Source: Deltaproteobacteria bacterium (GTDB taxonomy: Bacteria; Desulfobacterota; DSM-4660; Desulfatiglandales; HGW-15). Taken from it: a stretch of DNA of 19,796 nucleotides. Shown piece by piece: positions 1-8,356 of this stretch. The translations under genes and the position numbers were made by a program. Position 1 is the first letter of the stretch; every line of letters starts with the position of its first letter. The DNA lies in the NCBI GenBank assembly GCA_019308985.1, contig JAFDHB010000054.1:1-19796 (forward strand), in the 5' to 3' direction. The notes below the pieces were generated by a model. That model saw nothing but the letters and a program-made list of their open reading frames with translations, did no database searches and was not told the origin of the DNA.

Positions 1-261
1 TTAAATGGGCATTTTCCGCATTGAATCAAAGACCTGGAACCGTCAGAGAACATCGTGGGTTCAATAGTTGTGAATTCAGGGTTATTTAACGGGGTAAATG
101 ATTGCGGCGTACGCCAAGTACGCCTCATCACACGAGATTCGCGCGTCTTGAACTTGAAACTTTCTACTTTGCCATCCCGATTCTGACTTTTTGCGAGTTC
201 GTCAAAGATTTGAAACCAAGAAAAATATTGCAAATTGTCTGTTGGCGGAACACGGAACTTC
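1..261. other. Left-edge region without a recognisable gene
   Basis: I recognise no gene here. A 28-codon frame enters from the left edge and stops at 87-89; it could be the tail of an upstream gene but shows no family signature. A perfect 7-bp hairpin lies at 106-112 pairing with 118-124 (GGCGTAC / GTACGCC, loop GCCAA); no T-run follows, so it is not a canonical terminator. A 67-codon TTG-started frame over 102-305 runs into the thi promoter and riboswitch and is not credible as a gene. Confidence 0.5.
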
Positions 262-290
262 TTGACTCCTCCGTCATCATAGTTTATACA
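262..290 (+). promoter_or_regulatory. Sigma-70-like promoter of the thi operon
   Basis: TTGACT at 262-267 and TATACA at 285-290 are separated by exactly 17 bases. The predicted transcription start, about 297, lies only a few bases before the first strand of riboswitch helix P1 (304). That placement is expected for a riboswitch-controlled leader and supports the call. The sequence match is seen directly; promoter activity is inferred. Confidence 0.7.
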
Positions 291-303
291 TTCTTGAAAA
301 GAT

Positions 304-385
<82 letters not shown>

Positions 386-409
386 GATAACATGCGAATC
401 TCTTTACAT

Positions 410-440
410 GGCTGTTTCCTGGGCTGGAAACGGCCTTTTT
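410..440 (+). terminator. Intrinsic terminator, expression platform of the TPP riboswitch
   Basis: GGCTGTTTCC (410-419) pairs with GGAAACGGCC (426-435) with one G-U pair and a 6-base loop, followed by TTTTTA (436-441). The octamer GGAAACGG occurs twice, in the aptamer's 3' end (376-383) and in the terminator's 3' arm (426-433). Both can pair with CTGTTTCC (412-419). Pairing with the first copy blocks terminator formation; ligand-bound P1 sequesters that copy and frees the terminator. This indicates transcriptional control rather than RBS masking, since thiG's RBS (AAGGA, 467-471) lies outside the hairpin. Confidence 0.88.
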
Positions 441-479
441 ATTCCTCGCTGAAAAAGCTAGTGTTCAAGGAAAAGTAAT

Positions 480-1247
480 ATGGATGAACTAATTATTGCC
501 GGCCGCATGTTTCGTTCACGGCTCCTGTTGGGAACGGGAAAGTTTCCTTCGACCGAGATCATGTCAAGGGCCCTGGAGGCCTCAGGGGCAGAAATAGTAA
601 CCGTTGCATTGAGGCGTGTGGACTTGGCAAACCCCCAGGACAACCTGTTGAAGGCCATCGACACTGATCGGTATCTACTCCTGCCGAACACCTCCGGGGC
701 CAGGGATGCTTCCGAAGCCGTCAGGCTGGCCAGGCTGGCCAGGGGCGCCGGCTGTGGAGACTGGGTCAAGCTGGAAGTCACACCCGATCCCCACTACCTG
801 CTCCCTGACCCTGTGGAGACATTGAAAGCGGCTGAGACCCTCGTGAAGGAAGGTTTCATCGTGCTCCCTTACATATCGGCGGACCCCATCCTGGCAAAGC
901 GCCTGGAGGAGGTGGGGACCTCGACCGTAATGCCCCTGGGTTCCCCCATTGGTTCCAAGCAGGGACTGAGGACCAGGGACGTCATAGAGATCATTATTGA
1001 GAATTCCAACGTCCCCGTGGTTGTGGATGCCGGGCTTGGGGCCCCGTCCCACGCTTCAGAGGCAATGGAAATGGGAGCAGATGCTGTCCTGGTCAATACC
1101 GCCATAGCGGTTGCCGGTGATCCTGTGGCAATGGCCGACGCATTCAGAAAAGGGGCGGAAGCAGGACGGAAGGCCTTCCTGGCCGGCATCAGGAAGCCCC
1201 AGAAGAGGGCGGAGGCGTCAAGCCCCTTGACCGGGTTCTTGAGGTGA
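480..1247 (+). CDS. thiG: Thiazole synthase ThiG
   Basis: 255 aa, normal length for ThiG, a cytosolic TIM-barrel enzyme. It condenses 1-deoxy-D-xylulose 5-phosphate, dehydroglycine (from ThiH) and sulfur from ThiS-thiocarboxylate into the thiazole phosphate. Visible signatures: N-terminal LLLGTGK (residues 15-21), K97 in the WVKLEV motif (the family's Schiff-base lysine), MPLGSPIGS, and the phosphate-binding end with [12 protein letters not shown] and [12 protein letters not shown]. The ATG is preceded by AAGGA at 467-471. It is the first gene after the TPP riboswitch and terminator, 7 bases before thiH, so it belongs to the same riboswitch-controlled transcript. Confidence 0.96.
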   Translation: MDELIIAGRMFRSRLLLGTGKFPSTEIMSRALEASGAEIVTVALRRVDLANPQDNLLKAIDTDRYLLLPNTSGARDASEAVRLARLARGAGCGDWVKLEVTPDPHYLLPDPVETLKAAETLVKEGFIVLPYISADPILAKRLEEVGTSTVMPLGSPIGSKQGLRTRDVIEIIIENSNVPVVVDAGLGAPSHASEAMEMGADAVLVNTAIAVAGDPVAMADAFRKGAEAGRKAFLAGIRKPQKRAEASSPLTGFLR

Positions 1248-1254
1248 AACCGTT

Positions 1255-2388
1255 ATGAGCTTCTGGGAACAGGCAAGAAAATACGATTGGGACGAGACGG
1301 GCAAGACCATCCGGTTTGCACCGGCAGAACACGTTGAAAGGGCCCTGACAAAGGAGCGCCTTAACCAGGACGACTTGGCAGCCCTCCTATCACCTGCCGC
1401 TGAACCCTATCTGGAGGAGATGGCCCAAAGGGCTCACAGGCTGACCCAGCAGCGCTTTGGGAAGGTGATCCAGCTCTTCACCCCCCTATACCTGTCCAAC
1501 CTTTGCACCAATCGCTGTGCATATTGCGGTTTCAATGCCGACAACCCCGTGAAGAGATTGACACTTAGGACCGAACAGGCGGCCGCGGAAGGGAGGTTCT
1601 TGCACGAACAGGGATTCCGGCACCTCCTCCTGGTCTCAGGAGAGGCCCCCAAGGTCGTCACCTTGCCCTACCTCGAGGCTATACTTGTGAGGCTCAGGTC
1701 CTTGTTTTCCTCTATTTCCATAGAACTGTATCCAATGGACACTAGGGCTTACAGACAGCTTATTTTGAAGGGTGTCGACGGCCTTGTAGTCTTTCAAGAA
1801 ACTTACGACCAGAGGCGCTACATGGATGTTCACCTGGGCGGGAGAAAACGGGACTACCGATGGCGGCTCGAGACCCCGGAGAGGGGCGGCGATGCAGGTT
1901 TTAGGACCTTAGGGATTGGCGCACTACTGGGCCTTAGCGACTGGAGGGTGGAAGGGTTTTTCCTTGCCCTCCACGCGCGGTATCTCATGAAAAATTTTTG
2001 GAGGTCCCGCGTCAATATTTCTTTTCCCAGAATCAGGCCGGCTGTGAGTAATTATCAGCCCCCATATCCCGTCTCGGACCTCCACATGGTGCAGCTACTC
2101 ACCGCGTTGAGGCTTTTTCTCCCGGACGCAGGGTTTGTCCTGTCCACCCGGGAGCCCCCTCCCCTTCGTGATAATCTCATTCCCCTGGGGATAACCAGCA
2201 TGAGCGCGGGAGCAAGAACAGCTCCCGGCGGCTATACCCAGGGTGAGGAAGCAGGGGCACAGTTTGATATATCCGATCATCGTGCCCCCAGCGTGGTCGC
2301 TGAGGTGATCAAGCAAAAGGGGTACGAGCCCGTGTGGAAAGACTGGGATGTTGCTTTCCTGAGCGGAGCCAATGAAGCAATAGCTTGA
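1255..2388 (+). CDS. thiH: 2-iminoacetate (dehydroglycine) synthase ThiH, radical SAM
   Basis: 377 aa. ThiH cleaves tyrosine by radical SAM chemistry into p-cresol and dehydroglycine, the glycine unit used by ThiG. The cluster motif CTNRCAYC (C84, C88, C91) has the CxxxCxxC spacing and is followed by GFN. Further family features are SGEAP, IELYPMDTRAY, VVFQETYD and the C-terminal MSAGARTAPGGY block. A GAGGTG ribosome binding site overlaps the end of thiG. ThiH is the anaerobic alternative to the oxygen-dependent glycine oxidase ThiO, which fits the anaerobic character of the window. Confidence 0.96.
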   Translation: MSFWEQARKYDWDETGKTIRFAPAEHVERALTKERLNQDDLAALLSPAAEPYLEEMAQRAHRLTQQRFGKVIQLFTPLYLSNLCTNRCAYCGFNADNPVKRLTLRTEQAAAEGRFLHEQGFRHLLLVSGEAPKVVTLPYLEAILVRLRSLFSSISIELYPMDTRAYRQLILKGVDGLVVFQETYDQRRYMDVHLGGRKRDYRWRLETPERGGDAGFRTLGIGALLGLSDWRVEGFFLALHARYLMKNFWRSRVNISFPRIRPAVSNYQPPYPVSDLHMVQLLTALRLFLPDAGFVLSTREPPPLRDNLIPLGITSMSAGARTAPGGYTQGEEAGAQFDISDHRAPSVVAEVIKQKGYEPVWKDWDVAFLSGANEAIA

Positions 2389-2397
2389 GGAGCCAAA

Positions 2398-2598
2398 GTG
2401 GAGATCACGCTCAACGGTGAAAAGAGAAGGTTTTCTGAGTCCCTGACCGTGGCTCAACTCTTGAAAGGCCTTGATCTGGACCCAAAGACCGTTCTTGTGG
2501 AACTCAATCTCCAGGTCGTCCCCAGGGATGAAATGGAAAAGACCCCTATTCGGGACGGTGACAGCCTTGAGATAATCGGCATATTCGGCGGCGGCTGA
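2398..2598 (+). CDS. thiS: Sulfur carrier protein ThiS
   Basis: 66 aa, ubiquitin-like beta-grasp sulfur carrier. The C-terminus is IFGGG; the terminal Gly-Gly is where the protein is adenylated and converted to the thiocarboxylate that gives sulfur to ThiG. The start is GTG at 2398-2400, preceded by GAGGAG (2387-2392), which overlaps the thiH stop; no ATG fits this frame. The stop codon shares one base with the thiE start. The adenylating partner ThiF is not in this window, so activation must come from a ThiF or MoeB-like protein encoded elsewhere. Confidence 0.94.
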   Translation: MEITLNGEKRRFSESLTVAQLLKGLDLDPKTVLVELNLQVVPRDEMEKTPIRDGDSLEIIGIFGGG

Positions 2599-3263
2599 TG
2601 GATAGGCAAGAGAGGATCGCCCTGTTCAGGGGAATAGACGTATATCCCGTTACATGCGAGAAGTTGTCTTCGGGGAGGTCAAATTTACGGGTCCTCGATG
2701 GTGTGATCGAGGGCGGCGCCAGGATAATCCAGCTCAGGGAAAAGGAGTATTCAGAAAGGGACTTCTACCAGTTGGCCCTGAAGTTTCGCGAGGTTACAGC
2801 CAAGTCGAACGTACTACTCATTATCAACGACCACGTGGACATAGCCCTGGCCGTGGATGCGGACGGGGTTCACCTCGGGCAGGAAGACTTGCCCTTGCAA
2901 GTCGCCAGGAGACTTGCACCCGAGCTCCTGATCGGTGTATCAACCCATTCCCTTGAACAGGCCCTCGAGGCCCAGGAATCCGGTGCGGATTACATCAATA
3001 TCGGTCCCATCTTCCCCACCAAGACAAAAGAGGGGGCCTCTGACTTCCTGGGTCCGGACATGATCGGCCTCATCCGGCAGAATGTCCAGATCCCATTTAC
3101 CGTGATGGGCGGGATCGACCTTTCAAATATTGACCAGGTCCTGGCCCATGGCGCACGGTACGTGGCCATGGTTACTGCGATTACCCTGGCCCCTGACATC
3201 CCGGAAAAGGTCAGAATGATCAGACAGAGGATTGCGACCTTTTCCTGTGCCTCACCCCATTAA
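2598..3263 (+). CDS. thiE: Thiamine-phosphate synthase ThiE
   Basis: 221 aa TIM-barrel enzyme that couples HMP pyrophosphate to thiazole phosphate, giving thiamine phosphate. Signatures: YPVTC, QLREK (45-49), INDHVDIALAVDADGVHLGQED (about 76-97, pyrophosphate/Mg site), IGPIFPTKTK (135-144) and VMGGI (169-173). The ATG overlaps the thiS TGA by one base and has no good Shine-Dalgarno sequence of its own, which suggests translational coupling. It is the last gene of the thi operon. The phosphomethylpyrimidine branch (thiC, thiD) is not in the window. Confidence 0.95.
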   Translation: MDRQERIALFRGIDVYPVTCEKLSSGRSNLRVLDGVIEGGARIIQLREKEYSERDFYQLALKFREVTAKSNVLLIINDHVDIALAVDADGVHLGQEDLPLQVARRLAPELLIGVSTHSLEQALEAQESGADYINIGPIFPTKTKEGASDFLGPDMIGLIRQNVQIPFTVMGGIDLSNIDQVLAHGARYVAMVTAITLAPDIPEKVRMIRQRIATFSCASPH

Positions 3264-3722
3264 TTGCCGCGCCTGCAAGGTTTTCAACCCCGGTATCCTT
3301 GTCTCGCCCAGATTCTCCCCGGCCCCAAGGACTCAAATGCGACAAGATGCAAACCCTCAAGCTCCCCTTTTTCCACCCGCGAGACAATAATCGTGACAGA
3401 ATGCCAAATGCCCCTGCCCCGAGTAGGGGGAGATGCTTAAGGGGCAAGGCGTTTCGATCAGGCCATTTTGATCGACATATTTGTCGAAAAATGGTATGGT
3501 TTTTTGTGTCTTGGAGGTTTGCTGGGCCTGGTCACCCCGTGGTCTCATATTTCCCAATTCGCTTGTGGATCAGGCCCGAAGATTGCATACCAGATAATGA
3601 TGTCCTCGAAAAGGCTTGACGAGGATCCTATGGAGCGGTTTTTTCAAGTGGCGCGACCCCATGCAGCGCTCGCAACGAGTCGAAGCTCTACCCGGAGCCG
3701 AATGGAGGCCTGGGACTAGACC
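3264..3722. other. 459-base intergenic region with hairpins, no credible gene
   Basis: Short open frames on both strands here have no family signature or convincing ribosome binding site. Visible structures are TGCCCCT (3409-3415) with AGGGGCA (3440-3446) enclosing CCCC (3417-3420)/GGGG (3426-3429). Next come overlapping small hairpins: CGATCA/TGATCG (3455-3460, 3469-3474), CGACA/TGTCG (3473-3477, 3482-3486) and TTTCGA/TCGAAA (3452-3457, 3484-3489), which cannot all form together. The promoter of the downstream kinase should lie here, but I could not assign a convincing one. Confidence 0.45.
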
Positions 3723-5462
3723 ATGAGAGTTTTGAAGGAAGCTATCAGGCATAGAAGCCCCAGGAAGAGGCCGACCCAGCCATTTCTCCAACCATGGGCA
3801 CTGGCAGTGGTGTGCGCGCTGTTGATCGTCCTTTTGGTCTTGATGAGGTGGCTGGACCTGCGGGCCATTGACAGCACCCTGACCAAGTACATGGAGAACA
3901 GGGGGGCATCTATCATAAAGAATCTTCGATATGTCGCCGAAATATATAGGCGACAATTGTTACAGTGGGACCAGGTAGGACTTGAAATGGAAACGGGCCC
4001 TTCCATCACCGATGACGCCTTTTCTCTCCAGGAGTCTTTCATCATCGATCTCTTGCAATCCGCCCAAGAGTTGGATTACCAACTGGGGACCGGGCCTTAC
4101 CACGGCAAGGATCTGAACACGCTGATTCAAAGAGAAGCTTTGTGGCTGCTGGCCCTCCTTGACAAAGATGGGCGGGTAATCTCCAGCAATAGGCCCGTGC
4201 CCGGTGACTTGTTGCAATTGGCAGCCGCCCTGTTGAATGGACGAACCGGGATCAGGATCGACATCTTCAATCGTCCTGCCAAGAGGAACAAACTGAGATC
4301 ACTGGTGCTCCCCAGGAAATCCGGGAAAGGTGTCATGATCCTGTCCATGGACGGGAGGTCGTTCAACAACAGGATCATCAGGTTTTCCTTCCGCAGGGCA
4401 CTTCAAGACATCGGGCTCCTGCCCTCTATTGGGTACTTGATCATCACGGACAAAGACCTGCACCCCCTTGGTCAGATAGGCGAAGCTCCTGAAATCAAGA
4501 TGGATCAGCCTCTCATAGGGACCGTTATCAGCGGGGAGGCTGGTATTTCAAGCCGCAGGATTACATTTAACGGAAAGAGGTACCTGGACATGGTGTCCTT
4601 GCTCCACCAGGGCGACGGTACTACCTATCTTGTCAGACTGGGGCTGTCAAGGGAAAGGCCAGGGGAGATTCGGGAGAAGAACAGGCGGGCCATATTCATC
4701 TCAATGGCCTTTATGATCATCATTACCGTCCTCTCCATGTGGTTGCTCTATAAGAACCAGAACAGGCATCTGGCGAGAACCAGGGAGATGGAAAAAAGGA
4801 TACAAAACGCAGAGAGACTTTCGTCCCTCGGCCGCCTGGCAGCGGGCGTGGCCCACGAAATCCGCAATCCCCTGAACGCTATCAGCATGGCGGCCCAAAG
4901 GCTTGACAGGGACAACCTCGTGCAGTTGAAAGGAGTGATTAGAGATGAGACGAGGAGGCTCAACGAGATTATCGAAGAGTTCTTGAGCTTTTCGAGATCC
5001 AGGAAGCTTGCCTTCAGACGTCACGACCTGACCTCCCTCATCAGAGAGGTGGTCCTCCTTTTCGAAGAGGAGGCCCGGTCACGGGGCGTAACCATCGACA
5101 TCGACGCCAGTAGCACCCCTGTTTTTGTCAACATGGATCCTCACAAACTGAAACAGACCTTGATAAATCTTGTGAAAAATGCCATCGAGTCTCTCTCCGG
5201 TGGCGGAACCATTTCAATCCAACTGGCCCAAAGGGGCTCTGGCCGGGTGTGCGTTACTATTGCGGATACAGGGCCGGGGTTAGGACCAGAAGAACTCCGC
5301 CGCATCTTTGAACTGGATTATACCACCAAGGAAAAGGGCCTCGGACTGGGGCTGCCACTGGCCCGGGAGATAATCAGGGGGCATGGCGGAGAGCTCCGCG
5401 TGGAAAGCACCCCCGGACATGGGACCACCTTTGAGATATTACTGCCCCTTGAAAAACACTGA
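3723..5462 (+). CDS. Membrane sensor histidine kinase (NtrB/ZraS/AtoS-like)
   Basis: 579 aa. A transmembrane helix at about 24-42 and a second at about 322-343 enclose a ~280-residue extracytoplasmic sensor region, probably Cache/PDC-like by length and position. A cytoplasmic linker follows, then HisKA with GVAHEIRNPL (phosphoacceptor H378). The HATPase_c domain has NLVKNAIESL (N486), DTGPGL (D515) and GLGLGLPLAREI. An in-frame TAG immediately precedes the ATG, so the start cannot be further upstream; the ribosome binding site is weak. It is followed after 121 bases by a sigma-54 response regulator, its likely partner. The signal sensed cannot be told from sequence. A Zn, acetoacetate or other ligand assignment would be a guess. 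Confidence 0.9.
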   Translation: MRVLKEAIRHRSPRKRPTQPFLQPWALAVVCALLIVLLVLMRWLDLRAIDSTLTKYMENRGASIIKNLRYVAEIYRRQLLQWDQVGLEMETGPSITDDAFSLQESFIIDLLQSAQELDYQLGTGPYHGKDLNTLIQREALWLLALLDKDGRVISSNRPVPGDLLQLAAALLNGRTGIRIDIFNRPAKRNKLRSLVLPRKSGKGVMILSMDGRSFNNRIIRFSFRRALQDIGLLPSIGYLIITDKDLHPLGQIGEAPEIKMDQPLIGTVISGEAGISSRRITFNGKRYLDMVSLLHQGDGTTYLVRLGLSRERPGEIREKNRRAIFISMAFMIIITVLSMWLLYKNQNRHLARTREMEKRIQNAERLSSLGRLAAGVAHEIRNPLNAISMAAQRLDRDNLVQLKGVIRDETRRLNEIIEEFLSFSRSRKLAFRRHDLTSLIREVVLLFEEEARSRGVTIDIDASSTPVFVNMDPHKLKQTLINLVKNAIESLSGGGTISIQLAQRGSGRVCVTIADTGPGLGPEELRRIFELDYTTKEKGLGLGLPLAREIIRGHGGELRVESTPGHGTTFEILLPLEKH

Positions 5463-5503
5463 AACTCAGATCTTCTTGGGAGCAAGATTCCTCATCGAGA
5501 TTG

Positions 5504-5524
5504 CAGGAGCAACCTCCTGGTTGC
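5504..5524 (+). promoter_or_regulatory. Two mutually exclusive hairpins between kinase and regulator genes
   Basis: CAGGAG (5504-5509) can pair with CTCCTG (5514-5519), loop CAAC. Alternatively GCAACC (5509-5514) can pair with GGTTGC (5519-5524), loop TCCT. The two stems share bases and cannot coexist. They lie in the 121-base gap before the response regulator, about 60 bases upstream of its start. A function in adjusting regulator expression relative to the kinase is only a possibility. Confidence 0.35.
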
Positions 5525-5583
5525 GATGAAAAGGCAGCTATTATGCCGAAGCAACCAGACCATGGGCTACAGGTGAGAACGTC

Positions 5584-6954
5584 ATGAAACCATTGAACAT
5601 CTTGATAGTGGAGGACGGAAAAACCCAGCGCACCCTTCTCAGGGACTTCTTGGGGGAAGCCGGGTACAGGATCGTCGAGGCAGAGAAAGGCGAAAATGCC
5701 ATATCGCGGGTACAAGCCGACTACTTTGATCTGGTTCTGCTCGACTATAAACTACCCGGAATGGACGGCATGGAGGTATTACAGCAGATAAAGCTGATCA
5801 ACCCGGAGATCGACGTGATCATGATGACCGCTTATGGTACTGTTGAGACCGCGGTCAAGGCCATGAAACTGGGGGCGGTCGATTACATCACCAAGCCCGT
5901 CGAACTGGATGAACTGCTCCTTGTTATTGAACGAATCTCTGAACACCGTAATCTTGTAAGGGAAAACGAAATACTGCGCAAGGAACTCAGGGCCAGAGAT
6001 GTTACGGCAGACCACATCATCTTTCAGAGCAAGGTAATGAATCATGTGGTAAACCTGGCAGGGAGGGTCGCCGGCAGCAATGCTACGGTGCTGATCAGGG
6101 GGGAGAGCGGTACCGGCAAGGAGCTTATTGCAAGGCTCATACACACCTTGAGCCCGCGTTCAGGAAAGCCTTTGATCACGGTCAATTGTGCCGCTCTACC
6201 GGAAAATCTCTTGGAAAGCGAGCTGTTCGGACATGAAAAGGGGGCCTTTACCGGCGCCCACCAGAGGAGGATCGGGAGGTTTGAAGAAGCTGAAGGGGGT
6301 ACTCTTTTCCTGGATGAAATAGGAGATATGTCTCCGGGTCTCCAGGTGAAACTGTTACGGTTTCTCCAGGAGCGGGAGTTTCAGCGTTTGGGTGGTAATC
6401 AGACCATCCATACGGATGTGCGGATAATCAGCGCCACCAACCGGGATCTTGAGGAAAGGGTGAGGGAAGGCCTGTTCAGGGACGACCTCTATTACAGGCT
6501 CAACGTGGTCTCTATTGAAATTCCCCCCCTCAGGGAAAGGAAAGAGGACATACCTCTCCTCATGGACCATTTCTTGAAAAAATTCGCCAATGAGCTTGGA
6601 GACCATCCTCCAGGGCTCAGCATGGAAGCACGTGATATGCTCCTGAAATACGATTATCCCGGTAACGTGAGGGAGCTGGAAAACATCATTGAGAGGGCGG
6701 TGGTGATCAGGAGGGGTGACATCATTACAACATCGGACCTGCCCTTCCCTGCCTCCCCCCAGCCCCCGGCTGCTGAAAAAGAAACCGAGCAAACCCCGTG
6801 GAAACCCCTCAAGAAATCAGTAGAAGAACTGGAGAAGGACATGATAAAAAGGGCCTTGGAGACCACGAATAATCACCAGACCAGGGCGGCAAAGATGCTC
6901 GGCATAAGCGAAAGGATGCTCCGATATAAGCTAAAGAAATACGGCCTCAAATAG
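5584..6954 (+). CDS. Sigma-54-dependent response regulator, NtrC family
   Basis: 456 aa with the full three-domain NtrC layout. Receiver at 1-120: acidic D11, phosphoacceptor D54 in LLDYKLPGMDG, T82 and K104 in TKP. AAA+ ATPase at about 145-375: Walker A GESGTGKE (173-180), sigma-54 contact loop GAFTGA (220-225), Walker B LFLDEIGD (241-248) and the YPGNVRELEN element. Fis-type helix-turn-helix at 426-453 (TRAAKMLGISERMLRYKLKK). All catalytic motifs are intact, so it should activate sigma-54 promoters when phosphorylated by the adjacent kinase. The ribosome binding site is AGGTGAG (5571-5577). I found no convincing -24/-12 promoter in the window, so its targets are unknown. Confidence 0.95.
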   Translation: MKPLNILIVEDGKTQRTLLRDFLGEAGYRIVEAEKGENAISRVQADYFDLVLLDYKLPGMDGMEVLQQIKLINPEIDVIMMTAYGTVETAVKAMKLGAVDYITKPVELDELLLVIERISEHRNLVRENEILRKELRARDVTADHIIFQSKVMNHVVNLAGRVAGSNATVLIRGESGTGKELIARLIHTLSPRSGKPLITVNCAALPENLLESELFGHEKGAFTGAHQRRIGRFEEAEGGTLFLDEIGDMSPGLQVKLLRFLQEREFQRLGGNQTIHTDVRIISATNRDLEERVREGLFRDDLYYRLNVVSIEIPPLRERKEDIPLLMDHFLKKFANELGDHPPGLSMEARDMLLKYDYPGNVRELENIIERAVVIRRGDIITTSDLPFPASPQPPAAEKETEQTPWKPLKKSVEELEKDMIKRALETTNNHQTRAAKMLGISERMLRYKLKKYGLK

Positions 6955-7005
6955 GGATGGCTTCCTAAAAAGTCCCAATTTTCCCTGAGGGAATTCTCAA
7001 GGACC

Positions 7006-7710
7006 ATGGCAGGCAGGAACAAGGAGGAAAGGGCGTATTGCCCCGATTCATGGGGCGTCATATTCGACATGGACGGCGTCTTGATAGACAGCTATAAGGC
7101 GCACTTTCTCTCTTGGAAACGAATGTTAGCGAATCATGGTCTTGACATTACCGAAGAGGAATTCGCCTCCACCTTCGGCCAGACCAACCATGACATACTT
7201 GCCCGTCTATTTCCTTCTATAGATGAAAAGGATTATGATACTTTGGCAAAAGAGAAGGAAGATCTTTTCCGTGAGATCCTAAGAAGGGATTTCCCGGAAA
7301 TGGACGGGGCGAAGGAACTAATATCTTGCCTCCACGAGGCAGGCGCCCTCCTTGCTATCGGATCCTCAGCACCACGGGAAAACGTTTACACGGTCCTGGA
7401 AATGATACCCGGAGGAGAGTATTTTCGAGTTGTAACCTGCGGGGACGAAATAATCAGGGGAAAACCGGATCCCGAGGTATTCCTCAAGACCGCCAAGAAA
7501 ATGGGACTTCCGCCCCAAAGGTGCGTGGTCGTTGAAGATGCTCCGGCAGGTGTCGAGGCAGCCAGATCCGCAGGATGTGCCGTTATCGCCCTTACAGGCA
7601 CCGTGCCAAGGGATCATTTCCTTGAGCCAGATCTGGTTGTCGACTCCCTGAGGGATTTGACCCCGGATGACTTTTTGTACCTTATCTCCTCAATCAGCAG
7701 GGAGCGATAG
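7006..7710 (+). CDS. HAD-superfamily subfamily IA hydrolase (phosphatase / beta-phosphoglucomutase-like)
   Basis: 234 aa. HAD motif I is FDMDGVLIDS (nucleophile D21, D23), followed by a helical cap domain (about 30-95). Motif II is IGSSAPREN, motif III is K153 in RGKPDPEVF, and motif IV is VVVEDAPAG (E177, D178). Cap type and motifs fit the beta-phosphoglucomutase/phosphoglycolate phosphatase branch, but the substrate cannot be fixed from sequence. The ATG at 7006 has AAGGA only 2 bases away and GAGGGAA further upstream; no better in-frame start exists before motif I. It begins 51 bases after the response regulator and may be co-transcribed with it. Confidence 0.88.
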   Translation: MAGRNKEERAYCPDSWGVIFDMDGVLIDSYKAHFLSWKRMLANHGLDITEEEFASTFGQTNHDILARLFPSIDEKDYDTLAKEKEDLFREILRRDFPEMDGAKELISCLHEAGALLAIGSSAPRENVYTVLEMIPGGEYFRVVTCGDEIIRGKPDPEVFLKTAKKMGLPPQRCVVVEDAPAGVEAARSAGCAVIALTGTVPRDHFLEPDLVVDSLRDLTPDDFLYLISSISRER

Positions 7711-7730
7711 GTGCGCACGGATAAGCGCAC
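7711..7730 (+). other. Hairpin between HAD hydrolase and flavoprotein genes
   Basis: GTGCGC (7711-7716) pairs with GCGCAC (7725-7730), 8-base loop, starting at the base after the HAD stop codon. No T-run follows, so a factor-independent terminator is unlikely; it could stabilise a 3' end or attenuate read-through into the next gene. Confidence 0.4.
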
Positions 7731-7774
7731 GAGGGAAATCAATTCAAAAAATTTGTTGTCGGAGTAGCGGAGAT

Positions 7775-8350
7775 ATGAAAGTCATAGGAATATACGGCAG
7801 CCCCAGAGAAGGCGGCAACAGTGATCAACTCCTTGACAGGGCACTCGATGGGGCAAGATCTCAAGGAGCTGAAATCACGAGAATATATGTTCGGGACCTC
7901 AACATGGAGGGATGCAGGGAGTGCGGCGGATGCGACAAAACAGGGAAATGCGTCATTCAGGATGACATGCAAAAGGTCTATCCCCTTCTCCAGGAGGCCG
8001 ATGTCATAATCCTGTCATCGCCCATATTCTTTTACGGTTTGAGTTCCCAGGCCAAGGCCTTGATAGACAGATGCCAGGCCTTGTGGTCCAAGAGGATGCT
8101 GGAAAAGAAGGGGGACGTCCGCAAGAGATATGACAGTGGCAGGGGCTATCTGATAGCAGTGGGGGCCACTAAAGGCAAGAACCTCTTTGAAGGTGTCAAA
8201 TTGGTTGCCAAATACTTTTACGACGCCCTTGACATGACCTTCGAGGGAGGCCTTTTTTACAGGGGTTTGGAGACCAAGAAGGCCGCCCTTGAGAGGCCGG
8301 AAGCCCTTCAAGAGGCCTTTGAATTCGGCAAGAAGCTCGCCGAGCAATAG
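7775..8350 (+). CDS. Iron-sulfur flavoprotein / NADPH-dependent FMN reductase family
   Basis: 191 aa flavodoxin-fold protein. The FMN phosphate loop GSPREGGNSD lies at 8-17. It is followed by a compact cysteine cluster C47-x2-C50-x2-C53-x5-C59, matching the CX2CX2CX4-7C [4Fe-4S] motif of archaeal and anaerobe iron-sulfur flavoproteins (Isf), and by SSPIFFYGLSSQAKALIDRCQ, typical of the family. Such proteins transfer electrons and have been linked to oxygen or peroxide defence in anaerobes. I chose ATG 7775 (upstream CGGAG) over a longer frame from 7667, because MKVIGIYGSP is the canonical N-terminus and the longer form overlaps the HAD gene. Physiological partner unknown. Confidence 0.87.
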   Translation: MKVIGIYGSPREGGNSDQLLDRALDGARSQGAEITRIYVRDLNMEGCRECGGCDKTGKCVIQDDMQKVYPLLQEADVIILSSPIFFYGLSSQAKALIDRCQALWSKRMLEKKGDVRKRYDSGRGYLIAVGATKGKNLFEGVKLVAKYFYDALDMTFEGGLFYRGLETKKAALERPEALQEAFEFGKKLAEQ

Positions 8351-8356
8351 ATAATA

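Noticed and set aside
3470..3545. Sigma-54 (-24/-12) promoter upstream of the kinase
   Set aside because: TGG-rich stretches occur but none has GG and GC with the required 10-base spacing, so I did not assign one.
3299..3719. Two overlapping plus-strand frames (106 and 83 codons) before the kinase
   Set aside because: No recognisable domain and no convincing ribosome binding site. Their low-complexity content looks like chance open frame in a GC-rich spacer.
7667..7774. 36-residue N-terminal extension of the iron-sulfur flavoprotein
   Set aside because: It overlaps the HAD gene, and the family begins at MKVIGIYGSP; a ribosome binding site lies just before the ATG at 7775.
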